64,000 bases of DNA from Mesorhizobium waimense (GCF_003601975.1 NZ_QZWZ01000013.1:62001-126000), one strand, 5' to 3'. Shown: positions 37,390 to 46,649, counted from the stretch's first letter. The notes: generated from the letters alone by a model not told the origin. Numbers and translations: made by a program.

Positions 37390-38442
37390 ATGAGTGGGAA
37401 CGGACAATACGACATGAACCGCCGCAGCTTCGTGAAAGCCGGTTTCGCCGGCCTTGCCGCCGCCTCGGCCGGCATGCAACTGGTGCTGACGCCGGGCGCC
37501 AGGGCGGCCGGCAAGGTCGTCATCCAGTATGACTGGCTGATGTCGAACGGACAGATCGGCGACATCGCCGCCGTCGCCAACGGCTATTTCAAGGACGCCG
37601 GGCTAGAAGTGGAATTCAGCCCCGGCGGACCGAATGCCGCCACCGTGCCGCCGGTCATCTCGGGTGCTGCCCAGGTCGGCCAGTTCTCCGAGACGCCGCA
37701 GCTCTATGCGGCACGCGCCAGCGGCGTGCCGGTCAAGATCATCGCCTGCGGCTTCCGCACTGGCCCCTATGCCTTCACCTCGAAGCCGGCCAAGCCGATC
37801 CGCGGTGTCGCCGACCTCAAGGGCAAGAAGATCGGCATCCAGCCGACGGCGCGCTTCGTCATCGACGAGATCCTGGCCAAGAACGGCATCGACCCGTCGG
37901 AGGTCACCATCGTCAATGTTGGCTTCGACAAGGCGCCGCTGGTGCGCGGCGACGTCGACGCCATTGGCGGCTGGATCACTAACACCCAGGCGCTGAGCGT
38001 CGTCGGCGACGACCGCATCGACCTCCTGGTGCGCGATCTCGGCCTGAACTCCTACGCCGATGTCTATTTCGCCACCGATGCAGCGATCGAAAAGGATCCG
38101 GACACGCTGGCCAAATTCATCGGCGCGGTCGCCAAGGGCTGGGGCTGGGTGCATGCCAATCCGCAGGAAGCGGTGAAGAAGATGGTCGCCGCCTATCCGG
38201 AAATGGATCTCGGCTGGGAAGAAAAGACCGTCAATCTGGTGCTGAAACTCTCCTTCGATGGGCAGACCGCCAAGGATGGCTGGGGAACCTTCGACCCGGC
38301 CTCGATCGAGGAGCAACTGGCGCTGCTGGACAAGGTCGGCCAATACCCGAACGGCCGGCCGGCTGCGGCGGATGTCTACACCACGAAGATCCTCGAACTC
38401 TCGGCCGCCGACCGGCCCAAGCTCGACGCGCCCGCCGCCTGA
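37390..38442 (+). CDS. NMT1/THI5-type ABC substrate-binding protein, Tat-exported
   Basis: A 350-residue periplasmic binding protein. The N-terminus MNRRSFVKAGFAGLAAAS has a twin-arginine signal (RRSFVK) and a likely cleavage site after GARAA. The NMT1-like domain follows (about 40-330), of the type that binds taurine, nitrate, pyrimidine precursors or aromatic acids. SGAAQVGQFSETPQLYAARA and VKIIACGFRTGPYAFTSKP are typical. The start at 37390 follows GGAGCGACA. An ATPase and a permease gene follow directly. Confidence 0.88.
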   Translation: MSGNGQYDMNRRSFVKAGFAGLAAASAGMQLVLTPGARAAGKVVIQYDWLMSNGQIGDIAAVANGYFKDAGLEVEFSPGGPNAATVPPVISGAAQVGQFSETPQLYAARASGVPVKIIACGFRTGPYAFTSKPAKPIRGVADLKGKKIGIQPTARFVIDEILAKNGIDPSEVTIVNVGFDKAPLVRGDVDAIGGWITNTQALSVVGDDRIDLLVRDLGLNSYADVYFATDAAIEKDPDTLAKFIGAVAKGWGWVHANPQEAVKKMVAAYPEMDLGWEEKTVNLVLKLSFDGQTAKDGWGTFDPASIEEQLALLDKVGQYPNGRPAAADVYTTKILELSAADRPKLDAPAA

Positions 38443-39215
38443 TGGCGAACGCGATCGAGGCAAGCAGACTGGATGTCGGCTATGGCGGCCGGCAGACGGC
38501 GGTAAAGGTGCTCGCCGGCCTCGACCTCACGGTCGCGGCCGGCTCCTTCCTGTCGATCCTCGGGCCGTCGGGCTGCGGAAAGTCGACCTTGCTCCGGGTG
38601 GTCGCCGACCTGCTCGATCCGCTCGGCGGCACGATCAGCGTGCTTGGCGACACGCCGCACGCAGTGCGCTCGCGCAGGGATGTCGGCTTCGTCTTCCAGG
38701 ATTCGACCCTGCTGCCCTGGCGCACTGTGCGCGACAATGTGCGGCTGCCGCTGGGCGTCGGGCAAGGCAGCCTGACCCGCAAGATCGAGGACCGCAGCGA
38801 CGAATTGCTCGAGCTGATGGGGCTTGCCGGCTTCGGTGAGCGCCTGCCGCACCAATTGTCGGGCGGCCAGCGGCAGCGCGTGGCGATCGCCCGCGCGCTG
38901 CTCGGGCAGCCGAAGTTGCTTTTGATGGACGAGCCGTTCGGCGCGCTGGACGAGATCACCCGCGACCGCCTCAACGACGAGTTGCTGGCGCTGTGGCGGC
39001 GCACCGGTACGACGATCCTCTTCGTCACCCATTCGATCGCCGAAGCCACCTATCTCGGCGAGCGCGTCATCGTGCTTGCCGCCAATCCCGGGCGCCTGAT
39101 CAAGGACCAGGACATGCGGCCGTTCAAGCAGGACGGCAATCGCTGCTCACGTGAGGATCCCGCTGTTATCGCCGCCATGGCCGGACTGCGCGGCGCGCTG
39201 GAGCAGGCCTCATGA
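38442..39215 (+). CDS. ABC transporter ATP-binding protein (SsuB/TauB type)
   Basis: A 257-residue ATPase of the nitrate/sulfonate/taurine importer group. Walker A is GPSGCGKSTLLR (about residue 42), the Q-loop is GFVFQDSTLLPWRTV, the signature is LSGGQRQRVAIARAL, and Walker B is KLLLMDEPFGALDEITR. The ATG shares its A with the stop codon of the binding-protein gene (TGATG). It forms the importer with that protein and the next permease. Confidence 0.93.
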   Translation: MANAIEASRLDVGYGGRQTAVKVLAGLDLTVAAGSFLSILGPSGCGKSTLLRVVADLLDPLGGTISVLGDTPHAVRSRRDVGFVFQDSTLLPWRTVRDNVRLPLGVGQGSLTRKIEDRSDELLELMGLAGFGERLPHQLSGGQRQRVAIARALLGQPKLLLMDEPFGALDEITRDRLNDELLALWRRTGTTILFVTHSIAEATYLGERVIVLAANPGRLIKDQDMRPFKQDGNRCSREDPAVIAAMAGLRGALEQAS

Positions 39216-39967
39216 GACAGGCCCCCTTGCCGCCCGCGCTGGGGATCGCCCTGCCCGTCCTGGGCGCGGCCTCGATCCTGCTCACCTGGCAGTTCCTGCT
39301 GCCCTGGCTCGGCGTACCAGCCTATATCGTGCCGACACCGACGGCGATATTCGGGGTTTTTCGGAAGAGCCTTGCGCTGTTTCTCGGCAATCTCTGGCCG
39401 ACGCTGATCGAGGCGCTGGCCGGCTTCGTCATCGGCAATCTCGCCGGCGTGCTGCTGGCCGTGGTCTTCGTGCACAGCCGCGTGCTGCAGGCCGCCTATT
39501 TCCCGATCGTGCTGTTCTTCAACACCATCCCGATCCTGGCGCTGTCGCCGATCATCATCCTGATCTTCGGGCTTGGCATGACGCCAAAGATCGTGATTGC
39601 CGCCGTGATCTGCTTCTTCCCGACGCTGGTCAACATGATCCGAGGGCTGGATTCGGCCAGCGACAACGAGCACGAACTGTTCCGGGTGCTGTCGGCGACG
39701 CGCCGAGAGGTCTTCTGGAGCCTGCGCCTGCCGCGAGCGCTGCCGATGCTGTTCTCCTCGCTGCGGATCGCGTCGGCCACCGCCGTCATCGGCGCCATCG
39801 TTGGCGAATGGATCGGCTCGGACAAGGGGCTCGGCGCGCTCATCATCCAGGCGAGCTTCAACTACCAGTCGGACCGGCTCTACGCGGCGATCGTGTTGTC
39901 GTCGTCGCTGTCGATCGCGCTGTTCGCAATCGTCGTGCTAGTTGAGCGCCGGGTCATAAAATACTGA
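39212..39967 (+). CDS. ABC transporter permease (SsuC/TauC type)
   Basis: A 251-residue inner-membrane protein with about six helices and the EAA loop ENEHELFRVLSATRREVFWS-like segment (ASDNEHELFRVLSATRREVF, about residue 150) that contacts the ATPase. It begins MRQAPLPPALGIALPVLGAA and overlaps the ATPase stop by four bases. It is the last gene of the operon; a 235-bp region without recognised features separates it from mctS. Confidence 0.92.
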   Translation: MRQAPLPPALGIALPVLGAASILLTWQFLLPWLGVPAYIVPTPTAIFGVFRKSLALFLGNLWPTLIEALAGFVIGNLAGVLLAVVFVHSRVLQAAYFPIVLFFNTIPILALSPIIILIFGLGMTPKIVIAAVICFFPTLVNMIRGLDSASDNEHELFRVLSATRREVFWSLRLPRALPMLFSSLRIASATAVIGAIVGEWIGSDKGLGALIIQASFNYQSDRLYAAIVLSSSLSIALFAIVVLVERRVIKY

Positions 39968-40202
39968 ACGGGCGGCGCGGGTTATCCTGGACCTGCCGAG
40001 TTCGAGAAATCGGGGTGTCGGCCCCACCCGCTGAAACTGTCAGCAGGCCAGACAACCCCTCTCAGCTGGATCCTCTGTCTTTGCAGCCGACAAATGTTCG
40101 TCCAGACTTGACCCATGCCGGCGTTGCCGCCTTATTGCGGGGCCTTGTCAGGGATCGTTGTTCACCCCCAAGCGACGACGCGGCACGTGGGAGGGATCTC
40201 CA

Positions 40203-41579
40203 TTGACGCTACGCAACCAGATCATCGCGCTTGCGATCGTCCCACTGATGATCGCGATCCTGGCGATCACGACGTTCATAACCTGGCAGTCGGCAAATCT
40301 TGCCAAGAACAATATCGACACGTTCGAGCAGAACATGCTGAAAGCCAAGGAAGCGGAAATCCTCAATCTGACCAATCTCGCTCTATCGGCCATCGAGACG
40401 ACCTATCGCGATGCCGGCCCTGGCGATACGGCCGCGAAGGAGAAGGTGGCTGCAATCCTGACCTCGCTCGACTATGGCAAGGACGGCTATTTCTTCGTCT
40501 ACGACTATGACGGCAACAACATCGTTCACCCGCGCCAAAGCTTCCGGCACGGGCGCAATTGGCTTGGCCTGACCGATCCGGACGGCGACAAGGTCATCGC
40601 CGAACTGATCGCGACGGCGAAATCCGGCGGCGGCCTGCATCACTATAAGTGGCAGAAGCCGTCGACGGGCCTGATTGCGGATAAATTGTCGTTCGTCGTT
40701 GGCCTCGACAAGTGGAAGTGGGTGGTGGGAACCGGCGTCTATCTCGACGATGTCTTTGCCCAAACCGCCGCGGCGAACGCCAGCATGCGCGCGAACATAA
40801 AGAAGACCTTCGTGATCGTGGCGCTGATCGCTGTTCCGGCAGTGCTCGTGGTCTTCTCGACATGCATGCTTCTGACATTCCATGAACGCCGCATTGCCGA
40901 TGGCAGGCTCAAGCAGTTGACCCAGCGGGTGATCGACACCCAGGAAGAGGAACGCTCGCGCCTGGCTCGCGAACTGCATGACGGCATTTCGCAGAATCTC
41001 GTCGGCGTGCGCTACGCCATGGATCTCGCCGGGAGACAGGTCAGGAACCATGTCGATGACGCGGCCCTCACCATCGAGCGCGGCGTGGAGGCACTCAACG
41101 GCGCGATCAAGGAAATCAGGCGGCTGTCCCACGATCTTCGCCCCCGTGTCCTCGACGATCTCGGCTTGACCGCCGCTCTCGAAGCGCTCTGTTACAATTT
41201 CGCGGAGCGGACGGGCATAGAGACCAAAATCGAGGCATCAGGCTTTACGGACAGCTTGCAGCCGGCAGCCAGCACGGCTCTCTACCGTGTCGCGCAGGAA
41301 GCTTTCACCAATGTCGAGCGGCATTCCGGCGCCACCCGCCTTTCGGTCAAGCTCTGGAGCGAGGGCGGCCGTGCACGTATGACGATCTCCGACAACGGCA
41401 CCGGCTTTGACGGTAGCGCCTCAAGCAAGACGGGCCTCGGGCTGCGCAATATGCAAGAGCGCATGGCGCATTTCCGCGGCCTGCTGCTGCTCGACAGCCT
41501 GCCGACCGGCACGACCCTGACGGCGATGCTGCCGAAATCGGCCAATATGCCGACCAGCGAACGGGCCGTTGCTGCATGA
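40203..41579 (+). CDS. mctS: Sensor histidine kinase with single-Cache domain, MctS-like
   Basis: A 458-residue kinase. TM1 (about 5-27), a periplasmic sCache domain (about 30-185; GKDGYFFVYDYDGNNIVHPR), TM2 (about 195-217), an HisKA_3 domain with the phosphorylated His in LARELHDGISQN (about 259), then HATPase with ISDNGTGFDG and GLGLRNMQERM. The TTG at 40203 is chosen for the GGGAGGGA site 6-13 bases upstream. It is next to a NarL-type regulator and MctP, so it probably senses pyruvate/lactate-type monocarboxylates, as for MctSR in Rhizobium. Confidence 0.85.
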   Translation: MTLRNQIIALAIVPLMIAILAITTFITWQSANLAKNNIDTFEQNMLKAKEAEILNLTNLALSAIETTYRDAGPGDTAAKEKVAAILTSLDYGKDGYFFVYDYDGNNIVHPRQSFRHGRNWLGLTDPDGDKVIAELIATAKSGGGLHHYKWQKPSTGLIADKLSFVVGLDKWKWVVGTGVYLDDVFAQTAAANASMRANIKKTFVIVALIAVPAVLVVFSTCMLLTFHERRIADGRLKQLTQRVIDTQEEERSRLARELHDGISQNLVGVRYAMDLAGRQVRNHVDDAALTIERGVEALNGAIKEIRRLSHDLRPRVLDDLGLTAALEALCYNFAERTGIETKIEASGFTDSLQPAASTALYRVAQEAFTNVERHSGATRLSVKLWSEGGRARMTISDNGTGFDGSASSKTGLGLRNMQERMAHFRGLLLLDSLPTGTTLTAMLPKSANMPTSERAVAA

Positions 41580-42220
41580 GCGACCGCCGTGTGATCAAGG
41601 TGCTGCTGATCGACAACCACCCGCTGGTCCTGGATGGCCTGAAAGCCGTGCTCGATACGTTCGACCATATCGAGGTCGTCGGCACGGCAGGCCTTGCGCA
41701 TGCCGGCCTGGAAATAGGCCGGCAGACCCGGCCGCAGGTCGTGCTGATGGATATCAACATGCCGAAACTCAGCGGCATAGACGCGATCGAACTCTTCAGA
41801 AGGGAACTTGCCGACACCCGCATCGTGATGCTCTCGATGCATGAGAGCCGTGAATATATCTCTTCGTCCGTCATGCATGGCGCATCCGGCTACATCCTCA
41901 AGGATGTGTCGACGGACGAGATCGTCGCCGCCATCGAGGCAGTGGCAGGCGGCGGGACATATTTCTCGTCCGGCGTCTCCGACGTGCTGATGGAGCGCGG
42001 GGCGCAGGACCAGGCGGATCCGCTCACGCCGCGTGAGCGCGACATTCTCGGCCTCATCGTTGCCGGCCAAAGCAACAGGGAGATCGCCGAAGCGCTCGGG
42101 ATAACGTCCGCCACGGCCGAGACGCATCGCAAGAACCTCAAGAAGAAGCTCGGCATCGCCACGACCGCGGGACTTATCCACTACGCCCTCGGCCACGGGA
42201 TCGTGGCAAAAACCGGCTGA
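41576..42220 (+). CDS. mctR: NarL/LuxR-type response regulator, MctR-like
   Basis: A 214-residue two-domain regulator. The receiver domain (about 7-125) has the acidic residues of LLIDNHP and the phosphorylated Asp in QVVLMDINMPKLSGID (about 59). The LuxR-type DNA-binding domain (about 148-210) has LTPRERDILGLIVAGQSNRE and AETHRKNLKKKLGI. The ATG overlaps the mctS stop by four bases. The perfect palindrome at 42226, between it and the transporter genes, is a plausible target or an RNA hairpin. Confidence 0.9.
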   Translation: MSDRRVIKVLLIDNHPLVLDGLKAVLDTFDHIEVVGTAGLAHAGLEIGRQTRPQVVLMDINMPKLSGIDAIELFRRELADTRIVMLSMHESREYISSSVMHGASGYILKDVSTDEIVAAIEAVAGGGTYFSSGVSDVLMERGAQDQADPLTPRERDILGLIVAGQSNREIAEALGITSATAETHRKNLKKKLGIATTAGLIHYALGHGIVAKTG

Positions 42221-42225
42221 TTCCC

Positions 42226-42249
42226 GGTCTACCCACTTCTGGGTAGACC
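42226..42249. promoter_or_regulatory. Perfect 10-bp inverted repeat upstream of the MctP genes
   Basis: GGTCTACCCA-CTTC-TGGGTAGACC, a perfect palindrome six bases after the mctR stop and about 270 bp before the DUF3311 gene. There is no T-run after it, so it is not a classic terminator. It may be an operator (two head-to-head GGTCTACCCA half-sites) or a structured RNA that reduces readthrough from mctSR into the transporter genes. Confidence 0.5.
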
Positions 42250-42519
42250 CTTGGATTTCCACGCCACCACCATCTTGTGAGGGCAAAACCACTGCCATAC
42301 GGGTTCATCACGACTGGCCACGAAAGGGCTAGCCGTCGGGAGGAACTCACTGTGTCCATGCCATGCCGCAACAGCCGCCGATGGGTCGCGAACCTGTCGC
42401 CGTGGCGCAAGGAGAGCCGTGCGCGGCTGTCCTCATGGCCGGTTACAGTGTGCTCTCCTTTCCGCGCCGGCAACTGGAACATGGCGGCCCATATCATGGC
42501 GCCTGGAAGGTATCTCGAC

Positions 42520-42717
42520 ATGGAAAAACTTCGCAGCAAGGCGGCCCTCTGGCTGCTCGTCATTCCCTATTTGGGCCTGCTCTGGCCGCCCTTCTACAAT
42601 TCCCGTGAGCCGGCCATGTTCGGCTTCCCCTTCTTCTACTGGTACCAGCTTGGCTGGGTGCCGATCACCGCGACGCTGACCTGGATCGCCTATCGGAGCA
42701 CGCGCCATGACGACTGA
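42520..42717 (+). CDS. DUF3311 small membrane protein, MctP partner
   Basis: A 65-residue protein with two hydrophobic segments: LWLLVIPYLGLLWPPFYN and FFYWYQLGWVPITATLTWIA. This is the standard DUF3311 layout; such genes nearly always precede a sodium/solute symporter gene. The ATG at 42520 follows GGAAGG. It overlaps mctP by 11 bp. It probably assists or forms a subunit of the transporter. Confidence 0.87.
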   Translation: MEKLRSKAALWLLVIPYLGLLWPPFYNSREPAMFGFPFFYWYQLGWVPITATLTWIAYRSTRHDD

Positions 42718-44182
42718 CATCAACCCCGCGGCGCTCGCCGTCTTCATTTTCTTCTTCGTCCTCGTTACGATCCTGGGGTTTGTCGCCGCCCGCTGGCGCA
42801 AGCCGGAGACGCTTGCCCATATCGATGAATGGGGTCTAGGCGGGCGCAGCTTCGGCACCTGGATCACCTGGTTCCTGGTCGGCGGTGACTTCTACACCGC
42901 CTATACCGTCATCGCCGTCCCGGCGCTGGTCTATACTGTCGGGGCCTACGGCTTCTTCGCACTGCCCTACACCATCGTCGTCTATCCCTTCGTCTTCATG
43001 GTCATGCCGGTTCTTTGGAAACGCGCCAGGGATTTCGGCTATGTCACGGCCGGCGACGTCGTCCATGGCCAATACGGATCGCGCGGTCTCGAACTCGCCG
43101 TGGCGGCAACCGGCGTCATCGCAACGATGCCTTACATCGCCCTTCAACTCGTCGGCATGACCGCGGTGCTAAAGGCGCTCGGCTTGCATGGCGAACTGCC
43201 TCTTGCCATCGCCTTCATCGTGCTGGCGCTTTATACCTATTCGGCGGGATTGCGTGCCCCGGCCCTGATCGCCTTCGTCAAGGACATCATGATCTATATC
43301 GTGGTGATCGCTGCCGTCGCGCTTATCCCCTCGAAGCTCGGTGGCTATGCCAATGTCTTCGCCTCGGCCGATGCGGCCTTTCAGGCCAAGGGCTCCGGCA
43401 ACCTGCTTCTCGTCGGCAACCAGTATGTCGCCTATGCGACACTCGCCTTCGGGTCGGCGCTCGCAGCCTTCATGTATCCGCATACGCTGACCGGGATTTT
43501 TGCCTCGAACAGCGGCAGGACGATCCGCAAGAATGCGATCTTGCTGCCGGCCTATACGCTGCTGCTCGGTCTGCTGGCGCTGCTCGGCTACATGGGACAC
43601 GCCGCCAACCTCCAGCTCGACAATGCGACCGATGTCGTTCCAACCCTGTTCAAGACGCTGTTTTCGGGCTGGTTCTCGGGCTTCGCTTTCGCTGCGATCG
43701 CGATCGGCGCCCTTGTACCGGCTGCGGTGATGAGCATTGGCGCCGCCAATCTGTTCACCCGCAATTTCTGGAAAGCCTATGTCAATCCTCAAGTGAGCGA
43801 CGCCGGTGAGGCCAAGGTCGCGAAGATGACCTCGCTGGTGGTGAAGGTAGGCGCCCTGCTCGTGATCATTTTCCTGCCGACGCAGTTCGCGCTCGATCTG
43901 CAATTGCTCGGCGGCGTCTGGATCCTGCAGACGCTGCCGGCCCTGGTCTTCGGGCTCTACACCAACTGGTTCCGGGCTCCGGCCCTGCTTGCAGGCTGGT
44001 TCGTCGGGTTCTTCGGCGGCACCATGCTCGTTTGGGATGCCGGCTGGAAACCGCTGCACCTGATCAGTCTCGGAGGAGAACCCTTCACGGTCTATACGGG
44101 GCTGCTCGCACTTGCCGCAAACATCGCCGTGGCAGTCGCGGTCAATGCCGTCGCCCCGGCACGAACAGCGGTGCGAGCATAG
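42707..44182 (+). CDS. mctP: Monocarboxylate permease MctP, sodium:solute symporter family
   Basis: A 491-residue inner-membrane symporter with about 13 helices. It begins MTTDINPAALAVFIFFFVLV; EWGLGGRSFGTWITWFLVGG and the following FYTAYTVIAVPALVYTVGAY carry sodium-site and substrate-site residues typical of SSF proteins. MctP of rhizobia imports lactate, pyruvate, propionate and alanine. Next to the kinase and regulator genes and the DUF3311 partner, this assignment is well supported. A 12-bp hairpin follows its stop. Confidence 0.93.
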   Translation: MTTDINPAALAVFIFFFVLVTILGFVAARWRKPETLAHIDEWGLGGRSFGTWITWFLVGGDFYTAYTVIAVPALVYTVGAYGFFALPYTIVVYPFVFMVMPVLWKRARDFGYVTAGDVVHGQYGSRGLELAVAATGVIATMPYIALQLVGMTAVLKALGLHGELPLAIAFIVLALYTYSAGLRAPALIAFVKDIMIYIVVIAAVALIPSKLGGYANVFASADAAFQAKGSGNLLLVGNQYVAYATLAFGSALAAFMYPHTLTGIFASNSGRTIRKNAILLPAYTLLLGLLALLGYMGHAANLQLDNATDVVPTLFKTLFSGWFSGFAFAAIAIGALVPAAVMSIGAANLFTRNFWKAYVNPQVSDAGEAKVAKMTSLVVKVGALLVIIFLPTQFALDLQLLGGVWILQTLPALVFGLYTNWFRAPALLAGWFVGFFGGTMLVWDAGWKPLHLISLGGEPFTVYTGLLALAANIAVAVAVNAVAPARTAVRA

Positions 44183-44193
44183 GACGAACAAAA

Positions 44194-44221
44194 GCGAAGG
44201 ATCGCGAAAGCGATCCTTCGC
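44194..44221. terminator. Hairpin after mctP
   Basis: GCGAAGGATCGC and GCGATCCTTCGC form a perfect 12-bp stem with a GAAA tetraloop, 11 bp after the mctP stop and 43 bp after which the convergent uxuA stops. There is no T-run on either side, so it is either a strong non-classical terminator or an mRNA-stabilising hairpin. Confidence 0.6.
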
Positions 44222-44264
44222 AGGATACGCGTGCCAAACTGTAGCCAGCAAACGCTTTGTTGCT

Positions 44265-45449
44265 TCAAGCCAGTCCGAAGCGGTCCACGGCCCGCATGAT
44301 GCCGCGCAGTTCGGCCAGGCCCTTGAGGCGGCCGATCAGGGAATAGCCGGGGTTGATCCTGGTCTTGCCGATGTCATCGGCAAGCAGATGGCCATGGTCC
44401 GGGCGCATGGGGATGCGCCAGTCGCTCCTGCCTTCCTTGCGCCGGCGCACCTCTTCCTTCATCAGCGCCAAGATCACCGCAGCCATGTCGGTGGAGCCTT
44501 CCAGATGTTCGGCCTCGAAGAACGAGCCATCATCTTCGCGCGTCACGTTGCGCAGATGCGCGAAATGGATCCGCGGCGCGAACTCCTCGATCATCGCGAC
44601 AAGGTCGTTGTCGGCGCGAACACCGTAGGAGCCGGTGCAGAATGTCAGGCCGTTCGCCGGGCTGTCGACCGTCTCCAGGATAAAGCGTGCGTCGTCGGCG
44701 GTGGAGACGACCCGCGGCAGTCCGAACAGCGAGAAAGGCGGATCATCGGGGTGGATGCACATGCGCGCGCCCACTTCCTCGGCGACAGGGATGATCTCCT
44801 TCAGGAACCAGGCAAGGTTGGCGCGCAACTCCGCCGGGCCGATTGCATCGTAGTCGGCGAGCGCCTCGCGCATCGTGTCGCGGTTGTACTTGCGTTCGGT
44901 GGCCGGCAGTCCGGCAATGAGGTTGCGCTCGATCGTGTCGATCTGCTCGTCGCTCAACGCCTTCAGCCGCGCTTCCGCCTCAGCGATGCGCGCCGGGCTG
45001 TAGCTGGCCTCGGCATTGCGGCGCTTCAGCACGAACAGGTCATAGGCGGCAAAGTCGATCGCGTCGAAGCGCAAGGCGTAGCCGGTGGTCGGCAACCGAT
45101 ACATGAGATCGGTGCGGGTCCAGTCGACCACGGGCATGAAATTGTAGCAGATGGTCGAAATGCCGGCCTCGGCCAGGGCGCGAATGGTGTCCTTGTAGAA
45201 GCCGGCGTTGCGCTGCCTCTCCGCCGAACCGATCTTGATCGAGTTGTGGACCGGGATGCTCTCGACCACCGACCAGGTCAGCCCCGCGGCCTCGATGATG
45301 CGCTTGCGTTCAAGGATGACGGCCAGAGGCCAGGCACGGCCGTCATAGATGTTGTGCAGGGCCGTGACGATGCCCGTCGCAGCTGCCTGCCTGACATGAT
45401 CGAGCGTGACCGGATCGTCCGGTCCGTACCAGCGCCAACATTGTTCCAT
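44265..45449 (-). CDS. uxuA: Mannonate dehydratase
   Basis: A 394-residue enzyme of hexuronate catabolism, converting D-mannonate to 2-keto-3-deoxygluconate. It begins MEQCWRWYGPDDPVTLDHVR at the ATG at 45449, after AAGGGACC. ICYNFMPVVDWTRTDL, MCIHPDDPPFSLFGLPRVVS, CTGSYGVRADNDL and FAHLRNVTREDDGSF carry metal and substrate residues. No uxaC or kdgK gene is adjacent. The divergent SDR begins 97 bp away and may be its partner (a mannonate oxidoreductase). Confidence 0.95.
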   Translation of the reverse strand: MEQCWRWYGPDDPVTLDHVRQAAATGIVTALHNIYDGRAWPLAVILERKRIIEAAGLTWSVVESIPVHNSIKIGSAERQRNAGFYKDTIRALAEAGISTICYNFMPVVDWTRTDLMYRLPTTGYALRFDAIDFAAYDLFVLKRRNAEASYSPARIAEAEARLKALSDEQIDTIERNLIAGLPATERKYNRDTMREALADYDAIGPAELRANLAWFLKEIIPVAEEVGARMCIHPDDPPFSLFGLPRVVSTADDARFILETVDSPANGLTFCTGSYGVRADNDLVAMIEEFAPRIHFAHLRNVTREDDGSFFEAEHLEGSTDMAAVILALMKEEVRRRKEGRSDWRIPMRPDHGHLLADDIGKTRINPGYSLIGRLKGLAELRGIMRAVDRFGLA

Positions 45450-45546
45450 AAAGGTCCCTTCCGAAGCGAAGCCAAAACCGTATTGTTGGACCATAGTCGG
45501 AGTCGAGACTTCGGCAATCCCATCGACGCATGACGGAGTTTGAGCC

Positions 45547-46332
45547 ATGAACGATTTTGGCGGCAAGGTTGCCCTGGTGACGGGAACGACCGGGATCGGC
45601 CTGGCGAGCGCCAGACGCCTGGCGGCTGGTGGTGCCGCGATCATCGCCTGCGGTATCGAAACCAACGCGAACGCGGCGATGCAGGCCGAACTCGACCACT
45701 CGGGCGCCAAGGCGCTGGTGGTGACGACGGACGTTTCCGTGCCGGATCAGGTTGCCCGGGCGGTCGCCGCCGGCGTCGCGCGGTTCGGCGGGCTGGACGT
45801 CATCGTCAATTCGGCCGCCGTGCACCCTTATGGCACGGCAACGAGCACGGATTTCGAAACCTGGAATCGGGCGATGACCGTCAATGTCGGCTCGATCTAT
45901 TTGACCGCGCATTTCGGCATTCCCGAAATGATCAAGCGGGGTGGCGGCGCCATCGTCAACGTCGCTTCGGTGCAGGGCCACGCCTGCCAGCAGAACGTCG
46001 CCGCCTATGCGACGACGAAGGGAGCGATCCATACGCTGACGCGCTCGCTGGCGCTCGACTACGCCCGCCAGGGGATCCGGGTGAATTCGGTGAGCCCTGG
46101 ATCGATCCGCACGCCGATCCTGGAAAAAGCGGCGCGCGGCGACAACGGCACCGACGCCGATGTCGAAGCCGCCTACAAGCGCTTCGGCGAAGCGCACCCG
46201 CTTGGCCGCATCGGCGAACCGGAAGAAGTGGCGGAGCTGATCGCGTTTCTGTGCTCATCCAAGGCGGGGTTCTGCACAGGCGCCGACTACAAGATCGACG
46301 GCGGCCTGACCGCCGGCATCGGGGTCAAGTGA
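45547..46332 (+). CDS. Short-chain dehydrogenase/reductase
   Basis: A 261-residue classical SDR. TGTTGIGLASARRL is the cofactor-binding TGxxxGIG motif (residues 12-18), the YxxxK catalytic pair is in AAYATTKGAIH (about residue 156), and the NSVSPGSIRTPI and GFCTGADYKIDGG segments are typical. Asp at the end of beta-2 is replaced by Glu/Thr, so cofactor choice is uncertain. It is divergent from uxuA, suggesting hexuronate or aldonate oxidoreduction. Confidence 0.88.
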   Translation: MNDFGGKVALVTGTTGIGLASARRLAAGGAAIIACGIETNANAAMQAELDHSGAKALVVTTDVSVPDQVARAVAAGVARFGGLDVIVNSAAVHPYGTATSTDFETWNRAMTVNVGSIYLTAHFGIPEMIKRGGGAIVNVASVQGHACQQNVAAYATTKGAIHTLTRSLALDYARQGIRVNSVSPGSIRTPILEKAARGDNGTDADVEAAYKRFGEAHPLGRIGEPEEVAELIAFLCSSKAGFCTGADYKIDGGLTAGIGVK

Positions 46333-46355
46333 AGGGATAAGATCGAACTGTAAAA

Positions 46356-46431
<76 letters not shown>

Positions 46432-46444
46432 GCTCCGGCGCGGA

Positions 46445-46473
46445 CCTTTAAGCGGTCAGGACCGGCTTCGCAA
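46445..46473 (-). promoter_or_regulatory. Possible tRNA-Val promoter
   Basis: Minus strand -35 TTGCGA (complement of 46468-46473), 17-bp spacer and -10 TAAAGG (complement of 46445-46450), 14 bp before the tRNA 5' end. Match to consensus is moderate. Confidence 0.35.
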
Positions 46474-46577
46474 GGCAAAATGAACGGGCAACGTCCTGTT
46501 CGGATGCCGGGTTCGCCAACAAACCGAGGCTTGTCAAAAAACCTTCTCCTGTTTGCTGTTATGCTGTCCCACTCCGC

Positions 46578-46606
46578 TTGACACCCGCTGGCGAACCCCT
46601 TATCCA
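46578..46606 (+). promoter_or_regulatory. Probable tRNA-Asp promoter
   Basis: -35 TTGACA (46578-46583), 17-bp spacer, -10 TATCCA (46601-46606), ending 43 bp before the tRNA-Asp 5' end. A perfect -35 and optimal spacing support it. Confidence 0.6.
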
Positions 46607-46649
46607 GCGCCCCAACGACGAACACGGCTGACACGTGCTCGTCTTGTGC

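Noticed and set aside
45450..45546. UxuR-like operator between uxuA and the SDR
   Set aside because: Only a 7-bp odd palindrome (TGGACCA) is visible, too short to support.
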